Of a DNA stretch of 32,827 bases, positions 1-7,620 are shown one piece after another. A program made the position numbers and the translations under genes. The notes beneath the pieces are model-generated. The model worked only from the letters and a program-made list of their open reading frames with translations, searched no databases and had not been told where the DNA came from. The stretch comes from a bacterium (GTDB lineage: Bacteria > UBA10199 > 2-02-FULL-44-16 > JAAZCA01). Within the stretch, counting starts at the first letter, position 1. Every line of letters starts with the position of its first letter. The DNA lies in contig JBAZOP010000033.1 of assembly GCA_041648665.1 (NCBI GenBank), positions 1 to 32,827 of the forward strand. Reading direction: 5' to 3'.

Positions 1-37
1 GTGTCAGGCACCTGTTTGATGCAGACGACCGTCTCCA

Positions 38-1678
38 TCACATCCCCTTGTAGTTCGGTCCCCCGCCGCCCTCGGGCGGTACCCACGTGACAATCCTGTA
101 CGGGTCCTTCACGTCGCAACTCTTGCAGTGGAGGCAGTTGGCGGGATTGAGATGCAGTCTGTATTCGCCGTCCTCCTCCTTTATCATCTCGAAGACGTTC
201 GCAGGGCAGAAACGCTGGCAGGGATTCCCGTACTCGACCTTGCACCTGCCGTTGCAGATCGATATGTCGTCGATCTTTAAGTGGCAGGGCTGGTCCTCCG
301 CATGTTTTGTGCCCGACGCGAAGACGCATGAGAGCTTGTCAAAGGTGATCCTGCCGTCAGGCGCGAACGGCATCTCCTTCGGCGATCCGATCTGAGCGAG
401 CTTCAGCATGCACAGCGCGTCCTCTTCGACCTGGATGCGGTCCGTAAGCCCCCTCCCCCCTGTCAGAAACTGCAGGGCCGCGCATATCGTGCCGCGCACT
501 AAACCATTGTGGAATCCCTGATGGAAGTTTCGCGCGCGCCGCATCGCCGCGCCCACCCAGCTCTTCCTGAGCCTCTCCTCGTATGCGGCGAGCCTCTTCG
601 CAGAGGTATCGTCGGCCGCCAGCGCTTCGCATATCGTCTCCGCGGCGAGCATGCCGGACTTCATCGCGAGATCTATGCCCTTGAGCTTCATCGCGTCGAG
701 CACGCCCGCGGCCTCGCCGATTATCACGAAACCGTCGCCATAGGCGCGCGGCATCGCGTACCAGCCCCCCTCGGCGATGGTCTTTGCACCGTAGGAGACG
801 AGCCTCGCTCCCTCCAAAGTGTGCGCCACAAAAGGATGCGCCTTGAAGCGCTGCAGAAGCTCGAACGGGTGAAGCATGGGGTTTTTGTAATCAAGGCCCA
901 CGACGAGCCCTATCGCCACGAGCCTGTCGCGCACGTGGTAGATGAAGCTGCCGCCGAAGGTGTCGAGCGACAGCGGATAACCCATGGTGTTGATGACAGT
1001 CCCTTTGCGGAACTTCCCCTCGCTCACCTCCCAGAGCTCCTTGAGCCCCACTGCATAGCCCTGCGGGATGCAGCCAGCATCCAGACCCTTTGCGGCGATG
1101 AGCCTCTTGGTGAGATGCCCCCGCGCGCCCTCGCCGAGGACCACGACCCTGGCCCCAACATCGGTCGGGGGAAGGACATTGGGCTTTGGTTTTCCGTCCT
1201 TATCAAACCCTTTGCCCTTGAGGCGCACTCCGTTTACAGCTCCACGGGCGTCGAACAGTAGTTCATCCGCGGCCTCGCCGGTGAAGATCTCCACGCCCTC
1301 GCGCTCGGCCTGTTTGCCCAGCCACTTCACGAACTCGGCGAGCGACATGAGGTACTTGCCCCTGTTGGAGAGGGGTGGAGGAACTATCGGTATCGGAATC
1401 CTGCGCCGCTCGGTGAGGAAAGAGAGCGACTCGTGTTTGATCTTCGGCCCGATCGGGGGATCGAGCTCGCGGAAGTTGGGAATGAGTTCCTCGAGCGCGC
1501 GCGCGTCGAACGTGGCGCCGGAGAGGCTCTGGTCCCCCAGATTGGGCGCCTTCTCTATGACCGCCACCGCGATCCCGGAGAGCACCGGGTCCTTCTTGGC
1601 GAGCCGCTTGAGGAGTATCGCGCCGGCCAGCGACGCCGGACCTCCCCCCACGAAAATGACGTCGAACGAGAGGTGCAT
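38..1678 (-). CDS. Electron transfer flavoprotein-ubiquinone oxidoreductase (ETF-QO)
   Basis: This enzyme passes electrons from reduced ETF (fed by acyl-CoA and amino-acid dehydrogenases) to the quinone pool at the inner face of the membrane. The 546-residue protein is full length for the family. It begins with an FAD Rossmann motif (GGGPAS, residues 11-16). It ends with the ETF-QO ferredoxin-like domain, where Cys491 (CPANVFE) and Cys515, 518 and 521 (CLHCKSCDVKDP) supply the four ligands of the 4Fe-4S cluster, followed by the typical WVPPEGGGGPNY tail. No ETF subunit genes lie in the window. The ATG has no Shine-Dalgarno site, and a TATAGC box sits 5 nt upstream, so the mRNA may be leaderless. 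The family assignment is secure; the start is chosen because no other in-frame start precedes the FAD motif. Confidence 0.95.
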   Translation of the reverse strand: MHLSFDVIFVGGGPASLAGAILLKRLAKKDPVLSGIAVAVIEKAPNLGDQSLSGATFDARALEELIPNFRELDPPIGPKIKHESLSFLTERRRIPIPIVPPPLSNRGKYLMSLAEFVKWLGKQAEREGVEIFTGEAADELLFDARGAVNGVRLKGKGFDKDGKPKPNVLPPTDVGARVVVLGEGARGHLTKRLIAAKGLDAGCIPQGYAVGLKELWEVSEGKFRKGTVINTMGYPLSLDTFGGSFIYHVRDRLVAIGLVVGLDYKNPMLHPFELLQRFKAHPFVAHTLEGARLVSYGAKTIAEGGWYAMPRAYGDGFVIIGEAAGVLDAMKLKGIDLAMKSGMLAAETICEALAADDTSAKRLAAYEERLRKSWVGAAMRRARNFHQGFHNGLVRGTICAALQFLTGGRGLTDRIQVEEDALCMLKLAQIGSPKEMPFAPDGRITFDKLSCVFASGTKHAEDQPCHLKIDDISICNGRCKVEYGNPCQRFCPANVFEMIKEEDGEYRLHLNPANCLHCKSCDVKDPYRIVTWVPPEGGGGPNYKGM

Positions 1679-1726
1679 GATTCGCTATAGGGCAATTAAC
1701 CACATGTGATGTCAAGAGTTTCTGCT

Positions 1727-1754
1727 TTGAACGACCCCACGGTTCTGCTATCCT
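1727..1754 (+). promoter_or_regulatory. Sigma-70-like promoter of the TPR gene
   Basis: TTGAAC (1727-1732) and TATCCT (1749-1754) are separated by 16 bp. Predicted transcription start is near 1761, only about 3 nt before the ATG at 1764. Prediction from sequence only. Confidence 0.4.
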
Positions 1755-1763
1755 CTGCACGTT

Positions 1764-2762
1764 ATGGAGCAGCATGGCGAATCGCTGAAGGAAGATCGAC
1801 ATGACTCGCAGCCGGCGCGGCCGAGGGTCATGGGCATGAGGCGCGAGATATTCCTCGCGATCATCGCCGGGGTCGTCCTCCTCGGGTGCATCGTCGCTAT
1901 CAGACAGAGTTTCAGGGAAGGACAAGAGACGAAGAGGCTGGCCGAGAAGGCGGCGCAGTCCGGACCGAAGAAGGACATCGCATCGCTTCGGGACGCAGCC
2001 CTGTTGGCGCCCCGCTCCGCCGGCGCACATCTTGACCTGGCTGAGGCGCTGGCAGCAGGGGGGAGACATGCCGAAGCCGTGGATGAATACAGGAAGGCGC
2101 TCGAGCTGGACCCGAAGCTGGAGCGGGCCCGCATGGGGCTTGGTCTTTCGTACGGAGAACAGGGCCGTTATGAGGACGCGATCAGGTCCTACGAAGTCGT
2201 CCTGAGCTCTGACCCCGGCAACGCAGAGGCCCACTATCAAAAGGGCATGGCTCTTATGAGCCTTGGCCGCAGCGAAGAAGCGATCGGCTCTTTCAGCAGC
2301 GCCATCGCGATCAATCCCGAATATTCCCGAAGGGCCGAAGCTCCCCAGGCAGCTGACGAGGGGACGACGCCTGCAACGGACGACGGGCAGACGGCTTCGG
2401 CGGCCGAAGATGAAGATCAAGGTGGAACGGTGGATGGTGATAAGGATGGGGAAGAGATTCCACTGACGATGTCCGAAGAGGCCGAGGATCAGTTCGTACA
2501 ATCAGGAACCCTGGAAAACGATTCCATAGGGATGAACATTGCGCTCGGCACGCTGTTCAACTCTTTCAAGAAATACGGACAGGCGAGCCAGGTGTTTTCA
2601 AAGGTGCTTTCAATCGAATCCAACAACGCGGGCGCGCATTTCGGCCTCGGAATAGCCTCTCTCGGGCTCGGGGACAGGAACCGCGCCATAGCCGAGTACA
2701 ACGTGCTCACCTCGCTCGACCCAGAGCTGGCATCGAAGCTCTTGACCGAGCTGAACAAGTAA
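1764..2762 (+). CDS. Membrane-anchored tetratricopeptide repeat protein
   Basis: This is a TPR scaffold protein, probably for protein-protein interactions in the periplasm; its partner cannot be told from sequence. A short charged N-terminus precedes one hydrophobic segment (about residues 29-46). Three TPR units follow (about 85-186, with DPKLERARMGLG and DPGNAEAHY signatures), then an acidic low-complexity linker (about 191-245) and two more TPRs (about 255-321). The hydrophobic segment contains LLGC, so it could instead be a lipoprotein signal, although Ile-Val-Ala-Ile directly after the Cys argues for an anchor. The start is uncertain. ATG 1764 has no Shine-Dalgarno site but lies just after a promoter. 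ATG 1836, just before the hydrophobic segment, has GAGGG upstream and would give 308 residues. The gene is divergent from ETF-QO. Confidence 0.8.
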   Translation: MEQHGESLKEDRHDSQPARPRVMGMRREIFLAIIAGVVLLGCIVAIRQSFREGQETKRLAEKAAQSGPKKDIASLRDAALLAPRSAGAHLDLAEALAAGGRHAEAVDEYRKALELDPKLERARMGLGLSYGEQGRYEDAIRSYEVVLSSDPGNAEAHYQKGMALMSLGRSEEAIGSFSSAIAINPEYSRRAEAPQAADEGTTPATDDGQTASAAEDEDQGGTVDGDKDGEEIPLTMSEEAEDQFVQSGTLENDSIGMNIALGTLFNSFKKYGQASQVFSKVLSIESNNAGAHFGLGIASLGLGDRNRAIAEYNVLTSLDPELASKLLTELNK

Positions 2763-2770
2763 ACAGCCCC

Positions 2771-2799
2771 TTGACGATGATAGTATCATATGATACTAT
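2771..2799 (+). promoter_or_regulatory. Promoter of the Fic gene, probably giving a leaderless mRNA
   Basis: TTGACG (2771-2776) and TACTAT (2794-2799) are spaced 17 bp apart, close to the sigma-70 consensus. A start about 7 nt after the -10 box falls at 2805-2806, on the A of the Fic start codon. No Shine-Dalgarno site exists between them. Confidence 0.55.
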
Positions 2800-2802
2800 C
2801 AT
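2777..2802. promoter_or_regulatory. Perfect 26-bp palindrome, tandem operator overlapping the Fic -10 box
   Basis: The 26 bp form a perfect inverted repeat. They also parse as two abutting 13-bp palindromes of the form ATGATA-N-TATCAT (2777-2789 and 2790-2802). The second copy contains the -10 box, so a bound dimer would block RNA polymerase. The likely ligand is the winged-helix tail of the adjacent Fic protein (inference). Confidence 0.6.
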
Positions 2803-2805
2803 ACT

Positions 2806-3771
2806 ATGAAAAGGCCTCCATACAGCCTCACGGAAAAGATATTCGCGTCATCATCCGAGATCCAACGCCTGCTCGGTAGATACGAGGGCATAATGATGCC
2901 CAAACCGAGCGTCAAACTCAGAAGATCAAGTCGCATCAAGACTATTCAAAGCAGCCTGGAGATCGAAGGCAACAAGCTTACACAGGAGCAGGTCACCGCC
3001 ATACTGGACGACAAAAAAGTCCTGGGACCGCAGAGGGATATACTGGAAGTGAAGAACGCGATCGCCCTCTATGATCAAGCGGATTTGTTCAACATCCTTT
3101 CCGAAAAGTCGTTATGCAAGGCGCATTCCATCATGATGAAAGGCCTTATAAAAAGCCCGGGGAAATGGCGATCGGGCAATATCGGCGTCATCGATGGGAG
3201 CAAGGTGAAGCATGTAGCTCCGAAACCGAATATGGTGCCGAATCTGATTTCCAATCTGTTTGAATTCCTCAAAAACGAAGAGAAGAAGAAGTACTTAATA
3301 TCATCCTGTGTGTTTCATTATGAATTGGAATTCATTCATCCGTTTGAAGATGGAAACGGCAGGATGGGCAGGTTTTGGCAGCACTTGATCTTAACCAGGT
3401 ATCATCCGTTGTTCGAATACACGCCGATAGAATCGGTCATTAGGGATCATCAAAAGGATTATTATTCAGCGCTCGAGAATGCGGACAAGAGCAGCGAATC
3501 GACTGTCTTCATCGAGTTTTGTCTTGAGGCCATCCTGAATAGTCTATCGAGTTTCCTCGACGAACTTAAGCCGGAGCCGCTCACCACCGAAAGTCGCTTG
3601 GAAAATGCAAAAGGGCAATTCGGCAAAAATTGGTTTTCCCGAAAAGACTACATCAGATTTTTCAAAACCATATCCACGGCAACGGCAAGCAGGGACCTCT
3701 TATTTGGAATGGAATCAAAGTTGCTCGAAAAGAAGGGAGACAAAGCGACCACTGAATACAGGTTTGTTTGA
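2806..3771 (+). CDS. Fic family protein with N-terminal inhibitory motif and C-terminal winged helix
   Basis: Fic enzymes usually transfer AMP from ATP to Ser, Thr or Tyr of a target protein. The 321-residue protein has the catalytic motif HPFEDGNGRMGR at 178-189 (His178 general base, Asp182 for metal, Arg186/Arg189 for phosphates). It also has the class II inhibitory motif [S/T]xxxE[G/N] as SLEIEG at 50-55, so it is expected to be autoinhibited by Glu54. The last ~55 residues (265-321) look like a winged helix (recognition helix around TATASRDL, then a Gly wing and TEYRF). That arrangement is common in stand-alone Fic proteins and suits DNA binding and autoregulation. The start at 2806 keeps the conserved Tyr-Ser-Leu-Thr N-terminus and is leaderless. 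Base composition is clearly AT-richer than the neighbours, and the gene lies just beyond the 3' end of a tRNA gene, which suggests transfer. Confidence 0.9.
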   Translation: MKRPPYSLTEKIFASSSEIQRLLGRYEGIMMPKPSVKLRRSSRIKTIQSSLEIEGNKLTQEQVTAILDDKKVLGPQRDILEVKNAIALYDQADLFNILSEKSLCKAHSIMMKGLIKSPGKWRSGNIGVIDGSKVKHVAPKPNMVPNLISNLFEFLKNEEKKKYLISSCVFHYELEFIHPFEDGNGRMGRFWQHLILTRYHPLFEYTPIESVIRDHQKDYYSALENADKSSESTVFIEFCLEAILNSLSSFLDELKPEPLTTESRLENAKGQFGKNWFSRKDYIRFFKTISTATASRDLLFGMESKLLEKKGDKATTEYRFV

Positions 3772-3780
3772 GAAGGGGTT

Positions 3781-3856
3781 TGGCGCTCCCAACCGGACTC
3801 GAACCGGTGTCTTAGCCTTGAGAGGGCTATGTCCTAAACCGCTAGACGATGGGAGC
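3781..3856 (-). tRNA. tRNA-Glu (anticodon CTC)
   Basis: The reverse complement folds as a 76-nt cloverleaf. It has a 7-bp acceptor stem (GCTCCCA with TGGGAGC), a discriminator G and an encoded CCA tail (3781-3783). The T arm contains GGTTCGAGTCC. The anticodon stem is TAGCC/GGCTA around a CTCTCAA loop, giving anticodon CTC (Glu, GAG). It is convergent with the Fic gene, whose stop lies 9 bp away. Confidence 0.95.
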
Positions 3857-4050
3857 AAAAGGCGCCACCTCTGACGCCAAAATTGTCGCACGCAATTAGC
3901 AGATTCCTGAAGACGAGGCAAGCGCTTAAAATTTCAAGAGTTCTCAGTGCTTTACAGAAAACGCCACCGCACGCCCGCCAGCTGATCCACTATTTGCTTG
4001 CCTTTGAGGGAATATGGGGTATTTTGCGTGCCATGGGCTTTGCAGGGAAC

Positions 4051-4557
4051 ATGCCGGCCCTGCTGCTGATAGGGCCAACAGGCTCCGGAAAGTCGCCCCT
4101 TGGGGCGATGCTGGAAAAACGCACAGGCTGGGTCCATTTCGATTTCAGCCACGAACTCCGATCGATCGTCCGCGGCGCATCAGACCACGACCTCACTGAA
4201 GAGGAAATCGCATACATCTCAAACCTCCTGTCGAGGCATGAACCGTTCTCCGACGACAAATCTCATACCATGAAAAAGATCGTCGGCTCCTTCATCAAGA
4301 AGAACAGCGGAGCGCCCGGTGTCATCCTCAACGGTCTGCCGCGGCACATCAAACAGGCGAAGGACATCGACGATCTAATAGAAGTCAAGAAGGTGGCGGT
4401 GCTCAATGTCGATCATGCGGGGAGAGACGACGACGCGCACGAGACCGCGCCCATGATAGAACATTTCAGGAGAAGCGGGACGAGCATCATAGACGTCATA
4501 GTCGAGAACGGCACCACCGAATCGCGTATCGCATCGCAGATCCTCGAGTGGTTCTGA
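4051..4557 (+). CDS. Adenylate-kinase-like P-loop NTPase
   Basis: A small nucleotide-binding protein of about 168 residues. A Walker A loop lies at residues 8-15 (GPTGSGKS), followed by Pro instead of the usual Ser/Thr. A segment DFSHELR resembles the NMP-binding strand of adenylate kinases. VILNGLPRH matches the NGFPRT segment of adenylate kinase, with His for Thr. The LID region is short. I chose ATG 4051 because CAGGGAA lies just upstream and the fold starts there. The open frame runs back to a TTG at 3883, but that extension would cover the upstream region of the oppositely oriented tRNA gene. The real substrate is unknown; a canonical adenylate kinase is unlikely given the altered motifs. 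Confidence 0.65.
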   Translation: MPALLLIGPTGSGKSPLGAMLEKRTGWVHFDFSHELRSIVRGASDHDLTEEEIAYISNLLSRHEPFSDDKSHTMKKIVGSFIKKNSGAPGVILNGLPRHIKQAKDIDDLIEVKKVAVLNVDHAGRDDDAHETAPMIEHFRRSGTSIIDVIVENGTTESRIASQILEWF

Positions 4558-4564
4558 CGCCTCA

Positions 4565-4912
4565 TCATCCGCCGCGTCTCGGGGACTTGCGGTGGAACAG
4601 CAGGAGCACGCCGCATACGATGAGGGCGGCCGGCAGCAACGGCAAGTCGATCGCGTATATCTCCCCCGCCCCCGCCAACACGAAGACCGTGCCTATGATC
4701 AGCCAGAAGGTGGAGACGGTGACGCCGGCGATCAGCCTTGCGACCGCTCCACCCAGGATGATCGCGCCGATTCCAAAGGAGCCCAACCCGTGAGGGATGG
4801 CCTTGAACAGGAAAATCGCGCCGATCCATATGAAGAAGAGCCCCCAGCATACTGCATCTATGCGGGCGCCTGAAATACTGCGGGTTTTCTCCGTTCGATC
4901 CTCGATCTCCAT
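4565..4912 (-). CDS. Small multipass membrane protein (DUF5668-like)
   Basis: About 115 residues with a short charged cytoplasmic N-terminus followed by four closely packed hydrophobic segments. The first (GLFFIWIGAIFLF) and the later Gly-rich segments resemble the small DUF5668/LiaF-type membrane proteins. No enzymatic motif is visible. The ATG at 4912 is preferred over the GTG at 4924 because GGGAGGGG lies directly upstream of it. The gene is convergent with the kinase-like gene, with only 7 bp between the stops. The function is unknown. Confidence 0.65.
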   Translation of the reverse strand: MEIEDRTEKTRSISGARIDAVCWGLFFIWIGAIFLFKAIPHGLGSFGIGAIILGGAVARLIAGVTVSTFWLIIGTVFVLAGAGEIYAIDLPLLPAALIVCGVLLLFHRKSPRRGG

Positions 4913-5037
4913 AGCCCCTCCCACGAGGGGAAAATTACCATATGCCCCTGTCCAGTCAAGGGATTAGCCCGGCGAGGATGGGGCTTGCGCGAAGCCGCGC
5001 CGTCGAATAATAAGCCTGGGACTGAGAGGTAGGCGTC

Positions 5038-5640
5038 ATGCGGCTCAAATTCGCGATAATCATATCCGTCTTCATCCATCTGGCGCTCATCCTGTTGCTG
5101 GCCGCGGGCGTTTTTCTGAGAGGAAGAGACGATGCGGCAGGTCCTGGCGACGCCGTGAGCGTTTGGATCGAGGCGGGAGAAGGCGCAACACCGAGCGCCC
5201 AAAGCACGGCAAGGCAAATGTCCCTGCCGCGCTCCTCCGATTCCATGACATCCCAAAGTGAGGACCTATCCGATCGCAGGAAAGAAACCCCTGCCTCGAC
5301 GGGCAGCGCGAATGGCGCAGGCAGCGGAGCGGCGAGCGATGGCGCAGGGATCGCGGGCAGCGTTGGAGCAGGCGGCAATCCCGTGCTCGCCAAGATTTGG
5401 AGAAAGATAGACCGCTCGAAATATTATCCGAGCGCAGCGCGCCGCCGCGGAATAGCAGGGGCGCCGAGCGTAACATTCGCCCTGAACGAGGACGGGGGCG
5501 TGAAGTGGCTGAAACTCGCCCGCTCGAGCGGCGAGGCGGTGTTGGACGACGCCGCGCTGGCCACCGTGAAGAGGGCGGAGCCTCTGCCCTACTACCCTGG
5601 ACCGATAACGCTGGCGGTCAAATACTCCTTGGGAGAATGA
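5038..5640 (+). CDS. TonB-family protein (C-terminal TonB domain)
   Basis: A 200-residue protein with one N-terminal membrane anchor (about residues 7-27), a Gly/Ala/Ser-rich, probably disordered periplasmic linker (about 45-112) and a C-terminal TonB-like fold. The fold shows the features KYYPSAARRRGIAG, VTFALNEDGG and SSGEAVLDDAAL. Such proteins span the periplasm and pass energy from an ExbB/ExbD motor to outer-membrane receptors, or serve as related envelope adaptors. Neither exbB/exbD nor a receptor gene is in the window. The linker lacks the usual Pro-Lys/Pro-Glu repeats. The stop codon overlaps the start of the downstream dihydrouridine synthase gene (ATGA), so the two are translationally coupled. 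Confidence 0.85.
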   Translation: MRLKFAIIISVFIHLALILLLAAGVFLRGRDDAAGPGDAVSVWIEAGEGATPSAQSTARQMSLPRSSDSMTSQSEDLSDRRKETPASTGSANGAGSGAASDGAGIAGSVGAGGNPVLAKIWRKIDRSKYYPSAARRRGIAGAPSVTFALNEDGGVKWLKLARSSGEAVLDDAALATVKRAEPLPYYPGPITLAVKYSLGE

Positions 5641-6596
5641 TGTTCAAATCGCTTCGCATAGGTTCGTTGAGCCTCAAGAACAACCTGATCGCAGCACCGC
5701 TCGCAGGGCTGTCGTCGCTGCCGTACCGTATGCTCGCGATGGAGATGGGCTGCGCGCTCGCCATATCCGAGATGGTCTCCGCAGAAGGCGTGACGAGGGC
5801 GCAGGAGAAAACGCGGCGCTACTTCGCCAACGACGCCTCCGTCAGGCCGTTCGGGCTCCAGATCTTCGGGGCGAAACCAAAAGCGATCGCGGATGCGATC
5901 CGCGCGCTCGACGGCGAGTCCATGGATCTCATAGACATCAACATGGGCTGCCCTGTGAAGAAAGTGGTTTCAAAGGGCGCCGGCGCGGCCCTGCTGAGAA
6001 CGCCGAAACTCGCCGCAGAAGCGATAACAGCCGCGCGCGCAGCCACGCGCCTCCCCCTCACCGTGAAGATCAGGACCGGCTGGGACGCCGGGTCGATCAA
6101 CTGCGTCGAGATAGCGCGCATCGCGGAAAATTGCGGAGCAGATGCGGTTGCAGTTCACGGGCGGACCAAGGCTCAGCTCTACTCAGGCAATGCCGACTGG
6201 TCGCACATAGCGAGCGTCAAGGCCGCCGTCTCGATACCTGTGATCGGCAACGGCGACGTGCGCACAAGGGAGGATGCTCTCCGCATGCTCTCCGAGACCG
6301 GGTGCGACGGCGTGATGGTCGGCCGCGCAGCCATCGGCAATCCCTGGATATTCAGGCAGATCCTCGATCCTGCGTACCCTGGCCCCACGCGCATGGAGCG
6401 CGGCGAACAGGCCGCGAGGCACCTGGACATGCTCTGCTCTTTCATGGGTGAACGCCGCGGCGTGCCGGTCATGCGCCAGGTCCTGCCGTGGTACGGAAAG
6501 GGTATTCACGGGGTGAGAAGATTTCTGCAGCAGGCAAACCGGACTTCGCGGGCATCGGAACTAAAGGAATCGATCTCTCTTTTCTTCGCTTCTTAG
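5637..6596 (+). CDS. tRNA-dihydrouridine synthase (DusB-like)
   Basis: An FMN enzyme that reduces uridines in tRNA to dihydrouridine with NADPH. The 319-residue protein carries the family landmarks in order: APLAGLSSLPYR, SEMVSAEG, DINMGCPVKKV with catalytic Cys105, VKIRTGWD, AVHGRTKAQLYSG, IPVIGNGDV and MVGRAAIGNPWIF (FMN phosphate-binding end). The start at 5637 (ATG ATG) follows GGGAG and overlaps the stop of the tonB-like gene. The 3' end overlaps the convergent maf gene by 4 bp. The DusB subfamily is the most likely one from the motif set, but subfamily assignment is less certain than the family. Confidence 0.93.
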   Translation: MMFKSLRIGSLSLKNNLIAAPLAGLSSLPYRMLAMEMGCALAISEMVSAEGVTRAQEKTRRYFANDASVRPFGLQIFGAKPKAIADAIRALDGESMDLIDINMGCPVKKVVSKGAGAALLRTPKLAAEAITAARAATRLPLTVKIRTGWDAGSINCVEIARIAENCGADAVAVHGRTKAQLYSGNADWSHIASVKAAVSIPVIGNGDVRTREDALRMLSETGCDGVMVGRAAIGNPWIFRQILDPAYPGPTRMERGEQAARHLDMLCSFMGERRGVPVMRQVLPWYGKGIHGVRRFLQQANRTSRASELKESISLFFAS

Positions 6597-7189
6597 CTTC
6601 TCAGCCTCTCAAGCATCTCAAACAGCGCTGGCATGGATATGCCGATCACGTTGGTGAAACACCCCCTCACCGACTTCACCAGGCACGCGCCTTTTTCCTG
6701 AATCGCGTACGCGCCTGCCCGCCCTTTCCACTCGCCCGTGGAGATGTACCAGTCTATCATGCGGTCGGTGAGCCTTACGAACTCCACTTCAGTGCGGGTG
6801 ACCTCCGTGCGCATCGCAGCGTTCGCCACGTCGCGCAGCGCTATGGCGGAGAGCACCTCGTGGGTCCTGCCGGAGAGCTCGCGGAGAATAGCGCGCGCAT
6901 GCGCCTCGTCTTCGGGTTTTCCGATTATCTCTCTCGCCAGGCCGATCGCGGTGTCCACGGCCACGATGACGGCGTCGAGGGTCGGCGGCACTGCGGCCTC
7001 CGCCTTCGCCTCCGCCAGCCGCTGCACATAGGCAGCAACCCCTTCACCGGGCGCAGGCCGCTCATCTACGGAGACGACCTGGGCCGCGAATGCGATCCCG
7101 GCCTCTGACACAAGTTTGCGCCTGGCTGAAGATGCGGTGGCCAGCACGATCGGACGTCTGAGTTCGATGCAAGACATTATTCGCATCAA
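6593..7189 (-). CDS. Maf-like nucleotide pyrophosphatase
   Basis: Maf proteins hydrolyse non-canonical or modified nucleoside triphosphates to the monophosphate. The ~198-residue length fits. The N-terminal LATASSARRKLV corresponds to the Maf signature LASxSPRRxELL. VAVDTAIGLAREIIGKPED matches the conserved Asp-Thr and GKP motif, and LSGRTHEVLSAIAL follows. The expected Pro of SPRR is Ala here. The start is either TTG 7189 or ATG 7186; the latter overlaps the TGA stop of the upstream response regulator (TGATG) and has no Shine-Dalgarno site, so translation is probably coupled. The co-transcription with a response regulator has no obvious functional logic. Confidence 0.88.
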   Translation of the reverse strand: MMRIMSCIELRRPIVLATASSARRKLVSEAGIAFAAQVVSVDERPAPGEGVAAYVQRLAEAKAEAAVPPTLDAVIVAVDTAIGLAREIIGKPEDEAHARAILRELSGRTHEVLSAIALRDVANAAMRTEVTRTEVEFVRLTDRMIDWYISTGEWKGRAGAYAIQEKGACLVKSVRGCFTNVIGISMPALFEMLERLRS

Positions 7190-7593
7190 TTGGGGGATGA
7201 ATCGTCTTTGTTCGAATCCATCTTCGACTTCGCTATCAGCCGATCGATCACCAAAGCTATCTCGGTATGGTCGGTGAGCTTTTCAAGATAACCCGATATT
7301 CCGTAAGTGTCATTCGTCTGCATGCCGTTGGCCTTGGGCACAGCGGTGAGAACCAGTATCGGAGTTCCTCTCAGGGATTCGTCATTCTTGACGGCGTTGC
7401 AGAAATCGTAACCGTTGAACTTGGGCATCATGAGGTCGAGGATCACGAGATCGTATCCGCCCTTTTTGAGCTTCTCCAGCGCCTCCGCGCCATCGCGCGC
7501 CTTTGTGACGGCGTATCCCTTGTAGTCGAGCCAGTCGCCGAACACGTCGAGGAAGTCCTTTTCGTCGTCCACAAGCAATATTCTGTTCGGCAT
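7186..7593 (-). CDS. Single-domain response regulator (CheY/Spo0F-like receiver)
   Basis: A 135-residue receiver with no output domain. It has the acidic pocket Asp9-Asp10, phospho-acceptor Asp53 (VILDLMMP), switch Thr83 (VLTA) and Lys105 (in LEKL, where the common KP is missing). A short charged tail follows. It probably relays phosphate or acts by protein contact; the cognate kinase is not in the window. AAGGGG precedes the ATG, and a good sigma-70-like promoter lies upstream at 7621-7649. It forms an operon with maf. Confidence 0.93.
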   Translation of the reverse strand: MPNRILLVDDEKDFLDVFGDWLDYKGYAVTKARDGAEALEKLKKGGYDLVILDLMMPKFNGYDFCNAVKNDESLRGTPILVLTAVPKANGMQTNDTYGISGYLEKLTDHTEIALVIDRLIAKSKMDSNKDDSSPN

Positions 7594-7620
7594 TAGAGCC
7601 CCTTGGTTTTTTCAATACAA

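Noticed and set aside
509..1261. Long open frames opposite ETF-QO, transketolase, the sigma fusion, the MBL protein and others
   Set aside because: They are antisense or out-of-frame shadows of high-GC genes, with Arg/Pro/His-rich translations, no domain signatures and no ribosome binding sites.
3883..4050. N-terminal 56-codon extension of the adenylate-kinase-like gene from TTG 3883
   Set aside because: It has no Shine-Dalgarno site, overlaps the probable promoter area of the opposite-strand tRNA, and precedes the first core strand. The ATG at 4051 is better supported.
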